Below, in pieces: positions 24,892 through 35,716 of a stretch of DNA of 64,000 nt. Positions within the stretch are counted from its first letter, which is position 1, and each line of letters begins with the position of its first letter. Position numbers and translations under genes: made by a program. Origin of the DNA: Phaeotremella fagi (lineage: Eukaryota; Basidiomycota; Tremellomycetes; Tremellales; Phaeotremellaceae); contig BCHU01000001.1 of NCBI GenBank assembly GCA_001599715.1, positions 2,155,634-2,219,633 of the forward strand. Direction: 5' to 3'. The notes below the pieces were generated by a model, which had not been told where the DNA came from, ran no database searches, and saw nothing but the letters and a program-made list of their open reading frames with translations.

Positions 24892-27247
24892 ATGCTCGCT
24901 CTTGGTGCTCTTGCTCTTCTCGCTGGTTCTCAGCTCGTTTCTGCCGTTGTACGTAAAACATTCCGCACTAGATGATACCAGATGAATTCACGGATCTAAC
25001 TTTCTTTCATAGCCATTGCAGAACCAAACCTACCCCTTGACCACCGTTCCCGGTACCACACCCGCCAACAAACTCGAACCTCTTCAACAAAGAGTGGCAT
25101 TCGTTAACTCGACTGCTATGGCAGTTTCATGGAACACGTTCGTTAATGTTTCATCGAAATTTTTTCATCTAGCTGACAGTATCTAGTTACTCTCCATTGA
25201 ACGCTTCACTCGCTGTTGTATACTACGGTAAAGACCCATTGTCACTTACCAACAAGGTCTTCTCAAACCAAACCACCTTCGTCACCTCAAGAACCTACTC
25301 CCACCACGCCATCTTGACCGGTCTTCAACCAAAGACTGAATACCACTACCGAGTAGCTTACACCAACTGTTTCGAATGTTCCACCATGTATGTAATAACA
25401 TCTGAATGTTGGAAGATTACCGACTGACTTGTTTCCCCCAGTCCAACCTACACCTTCACCACCCCTCGTGTTGCTGGTGATCTTGAGCCATACGTAGGTA
25501 ACGTTTGAGTTACTAAACTAACAACAACCTAGTCCGTAGCTGTTGTTGCTGATATGGGTTTGATGGGTCCAGACGGTCTCACCGACCTCACTGGTAAAGG
25601 TGCAGGTGGTGCTCTCCTCCCAGGAGAAATGTGAGTTAATCGGTGTCCGGAAATTGATGAACTCAACTGACATCACTTAGTAACTCCATTCAATCAATGG
25701 TTCAAAACTTGGATGCCTACGACCACATCAGTAAGCAACACCTACCCTCCTGAACGTTGATGAATCTGACTAAAACTCAATCAGTCCACATCGGTGATCT
25801 TGCTTACGCCGATTACTTCCTCAAAGAATCCGTCCAAGGTTTCTTCGGAAACAGTTCCATCCTTACCAACAAAACCTCTATCGTTGAACACTACGAAACC
25901 CTCAACGAAGAGTTCTACGATGAAATCACTCCTTTGACCGCTAACAAGGCTTACATGGTTGCTGTCGGTAACCACGAATCTGTGAGTTATCTTCAAAGTA
26001 ATTGGAGTCTTCACTGACAGAAATGTAGAACTGTGACAACGGAGGTGTCACTGACTCAGTGTACGTGTACCCCAATCACCCCTGATAATAGATCGAGAAA
26101 ACTAAATAACATAAAACAGCAACAACATCACCTACACCCAATCCATCTGCATGTAAGTCCTCAAATGAATCCCAATTCGACCAGTAAAGCTGATAGACTT
26201 CAGGCCCGGTCAAACCAACTTCACAGCTTACGCGTGAGTCATAAGGTTTTATCGATATTTCTCTCCAGACACTAACCGAGATCAGTGAGCACTGGAACAT
26301 GCCAGGTACCCCAGGTCCAACCAAGAACTTCTGGTATTCATACGTTAGTCCTAATACATTTCGTCATTTATGACCATTCTAACATTTATCCCAGGACAAC
26401 GGAATGGTCCACTACGTCGTTCTCGATTTCGAGACTGACTTCGGTAAAGGACTTTACGGTGCTGATGAAGTTGTAAGTCTATCCCACATTTCGAAGAACA
26501 CGAACCTTGAATCTAACGATTGTCATAGGGTGGTACTGGTAAACAAATGTCACCAACCATCGGTTACGTCAACCAACAAATTGAGTAAGTACCTCGATCA
26601 TTCATTGTGGATTGTTACTGAATATTATCAATAGTTGGTTGAAGAAAGATCTCGCTTCAGTCGACCGTAAGAAGACCCCTTGGGTTATCGCCTTCGGTCA
26701 CAGACCGTTCTACGTCGGTATTGCCAGTAAGTTACTGCATTCAACCCAGCTTGACGACCACTGACCTGGATTTCAGGTGCCAGATGTGGATCTTGTCAAA
26801 CCGCTTTCGAAAAGATTCTTTACGACGGTAACGTAGATCTCGTCATGCACGGACACGGTAAGTCTCCTTGAACTTCCAAATGAAACCTCAACTGACGCTT
26901 CTAAAAAGACCACGTCTTCTCAAGATCTCTTCCAGTTTACAACAGTGAGTTAGATTCATCACTTCCCCAAAAAGACAAAAACTGATAAACGCCCATTAGA
27001 CACCGCCGACCCAGCTGGTTACCAAAACCCCAAAGCTCCAGTTTACATCACCAACGGTCTCGGTGGACATTACGACGGTGTTGACGTTCTCGATAAACCA
27101 CTCCCAGCCAACATCGCCTTCGGTATCGAAGCAGTTTACGGTTGGTCACGTTTGACCTTCGAGAACAGTTCCACTTTACGTCACGATTTCATCGCTTCAA
27201 GAAACAGTTCCATCTTGGACACCTTCTACCTCCACAAACAACATTAA
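24892..27247 (+). CDS. Secreted purple acid phosphatase (metallophosphoesterase)
   Basis: An exon-rich gene beginning with a signal peptide (MLALGALALLAGSQLVSA), cut by an intron just after it. An N-terminal fibronectin-like domain (VAFVNSTAMAVSWNT, GLQPKTEYHYRV) precedes the catalytic domain. All purple-acid-phosphatase metal motifs are present in order: VADMG, GDLAYAD, GNHES, FGHRPFY and HGHDH. These bind the Fe(III)-M(II) pair that hydrolyses phosphate monoesters at acid pH. Several N-x-S/T sequons (for example NQT, NAS, NNT, NSS) fit a glycosylated extracellular or cell-wall enzyme. At least twelve short introns; the stop follows DTFYLHKQH. Likely phosphate scavenging, possibly Pho4-regulated given the CACGTG upstream. 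Confidence 0.88.
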
Positions 27248-27485
27248 ATTCCGTTCTCGGAATGAGATTTAATGGTTTTTGGAATCAAACTACATAAAAG
27301 AGCTATCTCGGGCTTCATTTTTTAGACTTCGGGGAAACAATACAGAAAGGAAAAACAGCGATTCGAATGATTTTTATTATAATACAACAACATTTCATCT
27401 TTTTCATATAATACGAATGAATATTTTATACAACCTGTAATCTGTCTATTTTTTTAACTTTCCCTGACCTGATTCCAATTAATCT

Positions 27486-28543
27486 TTAAGTGTTGGACTC
27501 CCAACGTTCAATCCACTCAACGACTTGATCCCAATCTTTAACTCGAACCAACCTCTCATGAGCAGGAATATCTCTTTGTAACAATTTAGCACCATAATCT
27601 TTCCTTTCTTGCCAAGTGAGTAAATCGTTTGGATGGGTGTAATCAACGTTATTCTTTGACCAAGCGTAATCGCCAAATAAAAGACATTGTGTAGTGTCAC
27701 TGGTGTCTTGTAGGAATGGAATGAGATTCGGATATTGATCATCGATGAAAATTGAAATACCTAGGTCTCTAGCTAACTGTTTCAAGTGGTTCTCATTAGC
27801 AAAAATTACTTGTGGCAATGCATGAAACGACTGTAACATACTTCGAATTTCACTTTCGGTTGGATCAAATTTCGACGAGCGTTTGCCATTCTCAGAATCC
27901 TTTGACGATTCAATTTCATTTCGTTGATCTCTGGGAATTGGGAATCATCGATACCCATCTTCTCAACGCAATCAGTAAAGCATGATCAAGCAGTTTGTTG
28001 CAAAAACTCACCGGACTCTTCGGTTCAACATCAACAGTATCCTTCTTAGTAAACAAAACATTCTCAATATCTTGTCCTTCTCCGAAAGAGATGCCGAATC
28101 GAGTTAACCAACTAACAATAGAATCCTTCTTTGATGGTGGATTAGCTGTTATAATGTAGATTTGATAGTTCAATTCACGTAATCGAGTGATAGCTTTTAT
28201 GAGATTCGGTTGAATTTCAGGAATCCGAAATCCTGCATCTTTGATTTCTTGCTCTTTCTTTGAAATTTCTTTTGATCGCTTAGCGATTGGAATCTTTGGA
28301 GTGCAGTCTACAGTACTTACCGATTGGAAAACCAAACCCACGAGCATGGAAATAATTGACAGATTCGTAATCATCCCTAGAATCAGACTTTAGTCAAACC
28401 ACAATGAAACTGGACAGTAAAGAGAAATGTTGTACGCACATCGTCAAATCTAATCCGTAAACTGCGTTCATACCGTCGATCATCAATTTCGCAGCTTGAG
28501 TCATCGTATCATCGAAATCGATTGCTATGATTTTCTTAGACAT
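27486..28543 (-). CDS. HAD-superfamily phosphatase-like protein, copy 1
   Basis: Minus-strand multi-exon gene. It starts MSKKIIAIDFDDTMT, the HAD motif I with both nucleophile and acid/base Asp. Motif II lies in YQIYIITANPPSKKD, and the last exon carries IFIDDQYPNLIPF, an acidic motif IV-like DD. The C-terminus (FGDYAWSKNNVDYTHPND) is shared almost word for word with copy 2. The size and DFDDT start resemble 5'-deoxynucleotidase/NT5C-like HADs, but the substrate is unknown. The exon after FGFPI needs an acceptor in CAAAGAAAG to keep frame; that junction is inferred from alignment with copy 2. Convergent with the phosphatase gene, 238 bp away. Confidence 0.72.
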
Positions 28544-28908
28544 CGTGGCAGTAGCACTATCCACCGGTACAGTGATAGAGGGAATAAGTCGTATACTACA
28601 AAAATGAAGTAGCTGCACTGATTCAAGCCAGATTTATACAAATTGAGACAAGGGAAGTCTTGTTCGCTTATGTGTTGAAATCCTTTCTTCTCGACCTTTC
28701 TTGCCATGAACAAAAGGATTAAAGGAGGGAGTTATTGGACACATAGGTACAATCTTGCTAGACGATCTCACAATGCATAGTGGTAGCCCTTGTTTCTCTA
28801 ATATCCATCATGTGCATAAATAAACACCCTGCAAGCAGTTCTGAAAAGAGCTTCAATTAGCACCATCGGTCATGCATCTAATTCCAAAGAACTGGTGACA
28901 ACTTCACA
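28544..28908. other. Spacer between the two HAD genes
   Basis: Promoter of copy 1 and 3' flank of copy 2. No other gene seen. Confidence 0.35.
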
Positions 28909-30014
28909 CTAGTGACTTTGCAACCATCCTTCAATCCATCTAACCACGTCTTCCCAATCCGTAACCCGATGAAGGTGACTACCCAAATCAATTGGCCTAG
29001 CATGAAGCTCAACCCCTTGATCCCGTCTTTCTTCCCAAGTCAAAAAATCATGAGGATGACTAAAATCAACATCATTCTTCGTCCATCCATAATCCCCAAA
29101 CAACAGACAATGAATTTTATCTTCCCCGGATTCTTCGAGGAAAGGAATAAAATTTGGGTATTGATCGTCAACAAAGATTGATACACCTAGTTCTTTGGCT
29201 GCCTGAAAATTTAGATAGTGTCAAAAAACAATAACTTGATTCTTGCTGGAATGACCCACCGCATATTTGATTTTTGGATTTGAGAGCTGTTTTCTTGAAT
29301 TGGCGAAATTTTGGATAAGTTGTTTTTCAGGTGTCAAAATTTCAGCACCTGCTTGTTTTTCTGTCTCTGTTTTCTAAACCATACAATCAGTCTTTGATTA
29401 CTCAAGCAATTGATCTCACCATGATCAAACCATCGACATCCTTGAGAGCGTCGTTATGGGTAGTGAAACAGATACTCTCGATATCACCACCTGGTCCAAC
29501 AGAGATCCCAGCATTCTCCAACCACTTGATCATTGCATCTCTCGTCAAAGAAGATCTGGCTGTTATGATGTGTAATTCGAATCCCATTTCTCGTAATTTC
29601 TGAATGGCTACAGTTAAATTCTCAGGGATACCGGCAACATAACCTCTAGATTCTATTTCTTTTTGGATTCTCGCAACATCTAAAAGGGGGTTAGGTACAG
29701 TATACAACAATTAGAAATAAGTTTTCTCATGAATTTACCGGTCGTAGTGCCGCAACCACGATTATGAAAGAAATAGCATGATTCAAAATCTTGCCTAATG
29801 CCACTGTTAGTTTTGCGGTTTGACCTTGTTATCATTAAAGATGGATATCCACTCACATGGTAAGATCTAAACCATAGATCTCATTCATAGCTTGACACAT
29901 AGCTTTGGTACCTTCGGTCATGGTATCGTCAAAGTCAAGTGCAATTACCTTCTTCGCCATTGGCTGTTTGGCCACATTGGCCATGGATGGTTTCTCAATT
30001 TCAGGTTGATTCAT
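28909..30014 (-). CDS. HAD-superfamily phosphatase-like protein, copy 2
   Basis: Tandem paralogue of the gene at 27486. The catalytic start is VIALDFDDTMTEGTKAM, motif II is FELHIITARSSLTRD, and the last exon has IFVDDQYPNFIPF followed by FGDYGWTKNDVDFSHPHD. The intron after LDLTM sits in the same place as in copy 1. Three in-frame ATGs precede the HAD core: 30014 (chosen), 29984 and 29960; the last gives MAKKVIALDF, closest to copy 1. Both copies keep all HAD catalytic residues, so both are probably active phosphohydrolases of unknown substrate. Divergent from the CsbD-like gene. Confidence 0.72.
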
Positions 30015-30796
30015 TGGAATCTGGTAAGAGCTCTTTTGAAGGTGCTAGTGCAAGTTTTCAAACTCAAGTAAAGTTTACTCTTTACCGATACATATACAAC
30101 CATTTCCCTTTGTTTCATGAATCCTTTCATCCATCGATAAAGGAATTCAGATCAGACTACCAAGGTTGTGTTGGGTTGACATATCAATAGTGAAACGCAC
30201 CCCGGTATTTGCTGATTCACCGAGTCATTCTACCCAACACTAAGTAAGCTCTCCTACTTGTGCCACTCGAATTCGTTCTTGAACAAATTCTTGTACCTTG
30301 TACTCGCATAACTCTTCAGTTAGTAGCTACACCACTCGAACACACACTAGGCGTCATGCTATGCTCAGTAAAACCCAGTGCCTACAAGGAGTATGACAGC
30401 TCCACGAGAGTGGCACTCGAGAATTACTCTTTTGTTGTTCTCGAGTGTCAAGTGCCTGTGAGTCATTTCTTCTGCCATGAACGTGTTAACATGTGTAAAC
30501 GTTTTAAGAATAGAACAAAAGTGTTCTCATCAACAACGGATGATGGGAATGACGACAAGTGAACTGTAATTACATGCAGCTGTAACTTATAATCATATTC
30601 AACGCTTTGATTCACATGACGTGCTGTGACGTCTATTGTCCTTTCTCGGTTGCCAGACATGTAACGGTTGGACGTGGATTGTCAAAGTACTTATACCCGC
30701 AATCATCATCTCCATCTTCAATCCTTAACTCTTAACGAACAATAACTTATCCACTTACGATCATTAGCCAAATACAAACACAAACACAAACACAAT
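30015..30796 (+). promoter_or_regulatory. Divergent promoter, HAD copy 2 / CsbD-like gene
   Basis: No coding region. A repeated GTGCCACTCGAA/TGGCACTCGAG-like word recurs at about 30258, 30331 and 30412 and could be a regulator site. The immediate leader of the plus-strand gene is a run of ACAAAC units ending at the ATG (30774-30796). Confidence 0.4.
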
Positions 30797-31767
30797 GAGC
30801 TACAACCAAGACCAGTGAGTCGTTCGTTTTACTACCGCGCCATCCATCCCCCGTCATATCTCTCCCCATACCTCCCAAGCACTTTGCATCACCCAACACC
30901 ATCTCTTCCACTTCCAAACCACAACACTAATCTCCTTAATAGATACGATTCCAACACTGGCAAACCATCCATTGGTGATAGAATTGGTGGAACCGTCGAA
31001 AAGCTAGGTGAGTCACCTATATCGTTATCATGCCGTCAGACCCAACTAATCATGTCCTGCCCGTCGTAGTCGGTAAAGCTACCAACAACGATTCAAAGAT
31101 CCAATCCGGTGAAGCCAGAAAGACCGGTGGTGGTCAATACGGCGGTAACAACGATGATAGTTTCGACTCATCCAACACTGGTGGTTACGACGACAACAAC
31201 AACAACACCCGTGGTGATTATAGTTCAGGTAACAACAACAACAATAACACCTTCGGTTCAGGTGGTAACAACAACCTTAGTGATCCATCTGATACCTATG
31301 GTTCAGGAAACACTGGATCAGGTGGTAACTACGGTTCAGGAAACACTGGATCAGGCGGTAACTACGGTTCAGGAAACCAATTCGATGATTCCACTTCAGG
31401 TAACTTAGGTGGTGGTGGTGGTGGATACGGTCAAACCACAGGTCAAGGTTTAGGCGGAGCAACAGGACTCAACTCGGGTGGTTACAACGATAACCAAACC
31501 GGTGGTGGTTTCGGTGGTGGAAATGACAACTTCGGCGCTAGCGGTGGTAACGATCCATCCTATGGTGGTGGTAACACCGGCGGTCAAGGTGCTTTCGGTG
31601 GTGCCGGTACAGGTGGTAGTTTGGGTGGTCAACATCATCATCACCATCGTCAAGATCAAGATCAAGGTCTAGGTCAAGGTGGTTTCGGTCAATCTGGTCA
31701 AGGTGGTGGTTACGATCAATCCGGTGCTGGTGGTTTCAACCAATCCGGCGGTCAAAACCAATACTGA
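30797..31767 (+). CDS. CsbD-like N-terminus with Gly/Asn/Gln-rich tail
   Basis: Three exons: a seven-codon start (MSYNQDQ), a short exon, and a long third exon. Residues about 8-45 (GDRIGGTVEKLVGKATNNDS, then QSGEARKTGG) resemble a CsbD-like stress-protein motif, a small helical fold common in bacteria and found in fungi. The remainder is a low-complexity chain of Gly-, Asn-, Ser- and Gln-rich repeats with the unit GSGNTGSGGNY repeated, a His run near residue 210, and FNQSGGQNQY at the end. Such a tail could be prion-like or form condensates. The role is probably stress protection, but this is inferred. Confidence 0.6.
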
Positions 31768-31985
31768 ACAATGATTTATGATTGCGATTTAACGAGGTTA
31801 TGTTTATGAAAAGCTGAGAATTGAGGTAATCAGAAGTATGCAAGTTTTGAATAGTCTTTGATGTTCCATAAACGAGATGTATTGAATTGAATGGGTGGCA
31901 TTTACAGAGATAATCCATTTTTTAATTCGAGCAGCAAACCCGATGTTGACAATACAACGTACACACAGTACAAGAACAGATGTTT

Positions 31986-34251
31986 TTAAGCAACAACAGC
32001 CTCCCTTTCTTTTTCCCTTCCAGGTCTTTCCTTGGCTGCTCTTCGTCCGACCAAATTTTGTCTTGGAGGTCGAGCCCAGAACTTGACAATAGCCGCTCGA
32101 GAGACAGTGATGATAGCCATCGGAGTCATGTGGATGGAGGTCACTAAGTTTCCTTCCACAACACGAGCCTATTTCGTTACGATCAATATTTCATGCCTGA
32201 AAATCAATTCGTTTCAACTCACTAGAACGGGCTGTAACCAAGCTACTTCATTCTTAGGAGGTGCTAGATGGAATCTTCCCCCTTGTGTATTCACTGCTAA
32301 CGGTAAATGTGACCTTGAGACTCCAGCTAAAGACAATGTCGAACCTGCTGCGCTACGATGGTGAGAAGCGTTTGATGGGGCATGATGATGTCTGGGCCTA
32401 TGTAACGAAGCTGCTGAGAAGTCCCACTACAGATCTAAGTCGACATGGAGCTAGATACTCGTTAAGAATGCACTTACCAAGATCAATTTCCCATCCTCGC
32501 CAACACTACCAAATCGATATCCTCTGTCTCCTCTGACACTACTGTCAAAGGCTATACAGCAGACGAAAGCTGAATGACCTTGACATCGGGCTACGACTCT
32601 TGATTCACGAGGTGAGAAGATCGTGATCAAATCATCTTGTCCACCTGTGGCGACAAATCGAGAATCTGGTGACCAAGCCACACATGTTAGAGCACCGAAG
32701 TAGCCCTCGAACGTATCCGTCAATCTGAAAGGTCAGTTAAAAACAATCAAAAACCTTACCTCTCTTCCAACACATCCAACAGACGCAGCATACCATCTTC
32801 AGATACCACAGCCAGATGACGTCCATCAGGTGAATACGACAGTGCTGGAAGTTAGTGACTATACCCAGAACGAAACTCACCAGTGATTGGACTATGTCCA
32901 ATTTTACAAGCGGCTGTTGGATTTTTACCAGCCCAAGGTGATCTATCTTTACCCTTCGCTTCCACCGTTCCCAGCGAAGCCCATTCTTCGTTCTTCCAAA
33001 GTAACAGTTGATCTTCAAAAATCTCATTTCCGTCGTTCCCCTCGGCTGCTTGTGGTGATGTTGGTGAAATGGTGATTGGGATCATTTGATTCTCTTGTTT
33101 ACTGAAAAATCCTACCCATGGCAGCGTTGAATTGATAACGGTTGTTGGTGGATCATCAGCGAAAATGTTGAATTGCAATATAGTAGAATCGGCAAACAGA
33201 GCAATGAATTGTTGTGGTTGACGAGGATCAAAATGGACATTGAGAACTGCACTGTTATTTAACAATCCGCCTTTGTTCAGTCGAGTATATTTTCCAACAA
33301 TGAAATCCAACCAGATCAAGTCTCCAGAAGAGAAACCGACGACAACATCGAGTCTATCTGGTGTAGCTGTTAAAGGTGACACTGTATGGCAAGTTGGAAC
33401 TTGAGAGAAAGTGACTCGGGCAAGAGGTTCCTAACAACAATCAACTAATGTTTTTAACTACAACTCACTTTTATCTTTCCACCTTCTTCTGCCCACCCAA
33501 ACGTTCTTCCCAGATTCCAGAATCCCCATCTGACAGTCTCACCACCAAATTTACCCTTCTCAGCCAAAAGTTTAGGTAAACCTTCTAAAACCTGTAATCT
33601 AGTGACAAAAGTTGAATTCGATGAACGTAAATTATTCTTTGGTCTTGGTAAAGAAGTAGTTGAACCAGCAGATTTCGTGAAGGGCATACGTTTTCCTTGT
33701 TGTTGAGGTAAAGCTGAAGCTGGAACATCCATTGCTACAGGTGGTGGATTATCCGAAGAAGGAGTTGATGAATCGTCTGATATCGTTGACTCGTACGCAG
33801 CGGCAGTTTCTTTACCTCCCATACCTAACAAACCTCCTAACGATTTGTCACCACCGTTTTTGGGTGGGAAATATACACTGACCCAAGACATTTTTACTGG
33901 CCATGCAGGTTGAGATTGACCGTTGACGACTGTCGAACCGAAACTTAAAGCAGCTTGACTGGCTTGAATCCCGCCTGGACCATTTGGACCTGGAGGTGCA
34001 ACGATGAATCCACCTGCACCACCAATTAGTGAAGCCATAGCTGGAGCTTGAGGTCGGACATCATGAGATAGAGGTACGTTCGGTGATCCGATGTTAGGGA
34101 ATAGATTGGGTGATAGATTGTAAGCACCCTCTGGAGCGTGAAGGGTTTCTGGAAGTTCAGGTGGGGGGATGATGGGTAAGATTGGAAGTTGGGGTCTTGG
34201 TGGAAGGGGTTTAGGGAAGTAGTGGATTGGTGGTGGGATGTATAGTTCCAT
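31986..34251 (-). CDS. creC: WD40 protein of the CreC/WDR20 family
   Basis: Minus-strand gene starting MELYIPPPIHYFPKPLPPRP. A Pro-rich N-terminus and a Ser-rich region lead to a WD-repeat propeller: VVVGFSSGDLIWLDFIVGKY, LNVHFDPRQPQQFIALFADS, ALSYSPDGRHLAVVSEDGML, LTCVAWSPDSRFVATGGQDD and CIAFDSSVRGDRGYRFGSVG. The order and the GDLIWLD segment match CreC (Aspergillus) and WDR20, which bind and stabilise the deubiquitinase CreB/USP12-46 and act in carbon catabolite repression. The last part (AIVKFWARPPR) closes the propeller. Ends in REAVVA. Placement in the same window as the Mig1/CreA-type regulator is notable. Confidence 0.78.
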
Positions 34252-35002
34252 TTTGTGTTAGGATATTTGGTACAAGGATTGAGATAGGATTGATTGAATA
34301 GATGTAAAGTCAAGAAGAGAGGGAGAGAAGATGGATACGACTGTGACTCTACAACATCGGCGATTGGCGGACCGTTAGGTTGGGATCACGTGAGTGAGTA
34401 AGCTCTATAAAAAGCAACACTATATGCATGCAATAAACTGCTATATATCATATGCATGGACAACACAATGCATGCATCCAGCATAACGTTGTTGGTGTTG
34501 TCTTAGTACGTATCATCTAAAAGGATGCGATGCGAGAGGATATCTGGTGAAAAGTGTCGTTCAGTTCAGCAGAAGTGAACCTCATTGTCAGCGGGTGATG
34601 TTGAAGCGGACAATTGGAATCTGTCTGTCTATCATGACAGAAACAAAGTGATGGAAACCAAGAAGCATGTCCGTGACCGTTGATTAGTATCTTACCAATC
34701 TACCCCATAGCCAACTTGCTTGATCATCACTGGAAGGACATTACTCAACGTGTCCAGTTTGATTGATAAGCTCCGTCTCGGTCATCGGTTGTTGATTATC
34801 TGACGACGTATAAAGTCTCTTTGTCTCGACCAGTCTGCGACTCCTCAACTTCAAGGTCAGTATTGGTACTGTTCGCTTCACCTGTGACCCACATATCACA
34901 TAGGACCACAAGATATCGATATTTGTGAGTTCTCCCATTTTTGGATTTCACATCGCTCATTGACCAAACAAAGCCTATCCAACTCTCAATCCATAACTTG
35001 CC
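34252..35002. promoter_or_regulatory. Divergent promoter, CreC-like / membrane protein gene
   Basis: A CACGTG palindrome at 34387-34392 and three TATGCATG/TGCATGCA words at 34424-34433, 34450-34459 and 34468-34479. No gene is supported; the ORF at 34741-34938 has no recognisable features. Confidence 0.4.
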
Positions 35003-35450
35003 ATGTCTTCAAAATCACCGAAATCCTACCTTCCACCTTTGAAACCCTACTCAGCACTGTGGCTATTCACAATCGCAGTACCCGTAGCAATCATCATCAT
35101 AGGGATCAATTTCATTCTAAACCCTGTAGGAGCCTCAATAGGCTATGGTGTACCAATGCAAGATCCATCGACATTCCCCTACATGTGGATTAAAGGTATA
35201 CGAGACATCTTTTCCGGATTGGTAATCTTATGGGCCTTCTGGCTTCGAGACAGGTGAGTCTTGGAAGATAGGCTTATGACTAAGTGACAGATTTTTAATT
35301 GCTACACTGACGACGATCGCTATTTGGATCCCGATCGCTGATGGTTTCGTAATTTTAAACCATTTGGGATTTGCTGCTCCCCTCATTACACATTGGGGTA
35401 CGGCAATATATATGACCGTAGTAGCCAGATATCTTTTCAAGAGGTCATGA
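35003..35450 (+). CDS. Four-helix integral membrane protein (DUF4267-like)
   Basis: Two exons joined across 35253-35288 give about 135 residues. Four hydrophobic segments are visible: LWLFTIAVPVAIIIIGINFI, the region after GIRDIFSGLVILWAFWL, LIATLTTIAIWIPIADGFVI and HWGTAIYMTVVARYLF. The layout, with an NPVGAS/GYGVP turn after helix 1, matches the DUF4267 family of small four-helix membrane proteins, whose function is unknown. The start MSSKSPKSYLPP is the first ATG. Confidence 0.68.
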
Positions 35451-35716
35451 TCGCTTGAATAGTGTTGTTGGCGGATGCTTCGTCAATACACATGCAATAA
35501 ATCTCAAACATCGTTAGAACACAGTATAATGTTTGAAGGGTGACCTGATCAATCATTCCTTTTCAAGTGCATAATTCTAGAAATAAATACAACGCGAACA
35601 ATAGCAGGAATTCTACAAAACTTCTAAATATAGTGGACTCATACAAAGCGAAAGGTAACAATCAAAATTCCAACCTTGGCCTTTGAGAATCTCTATTGCG
35701 AAAGAGAAAATAGGGC

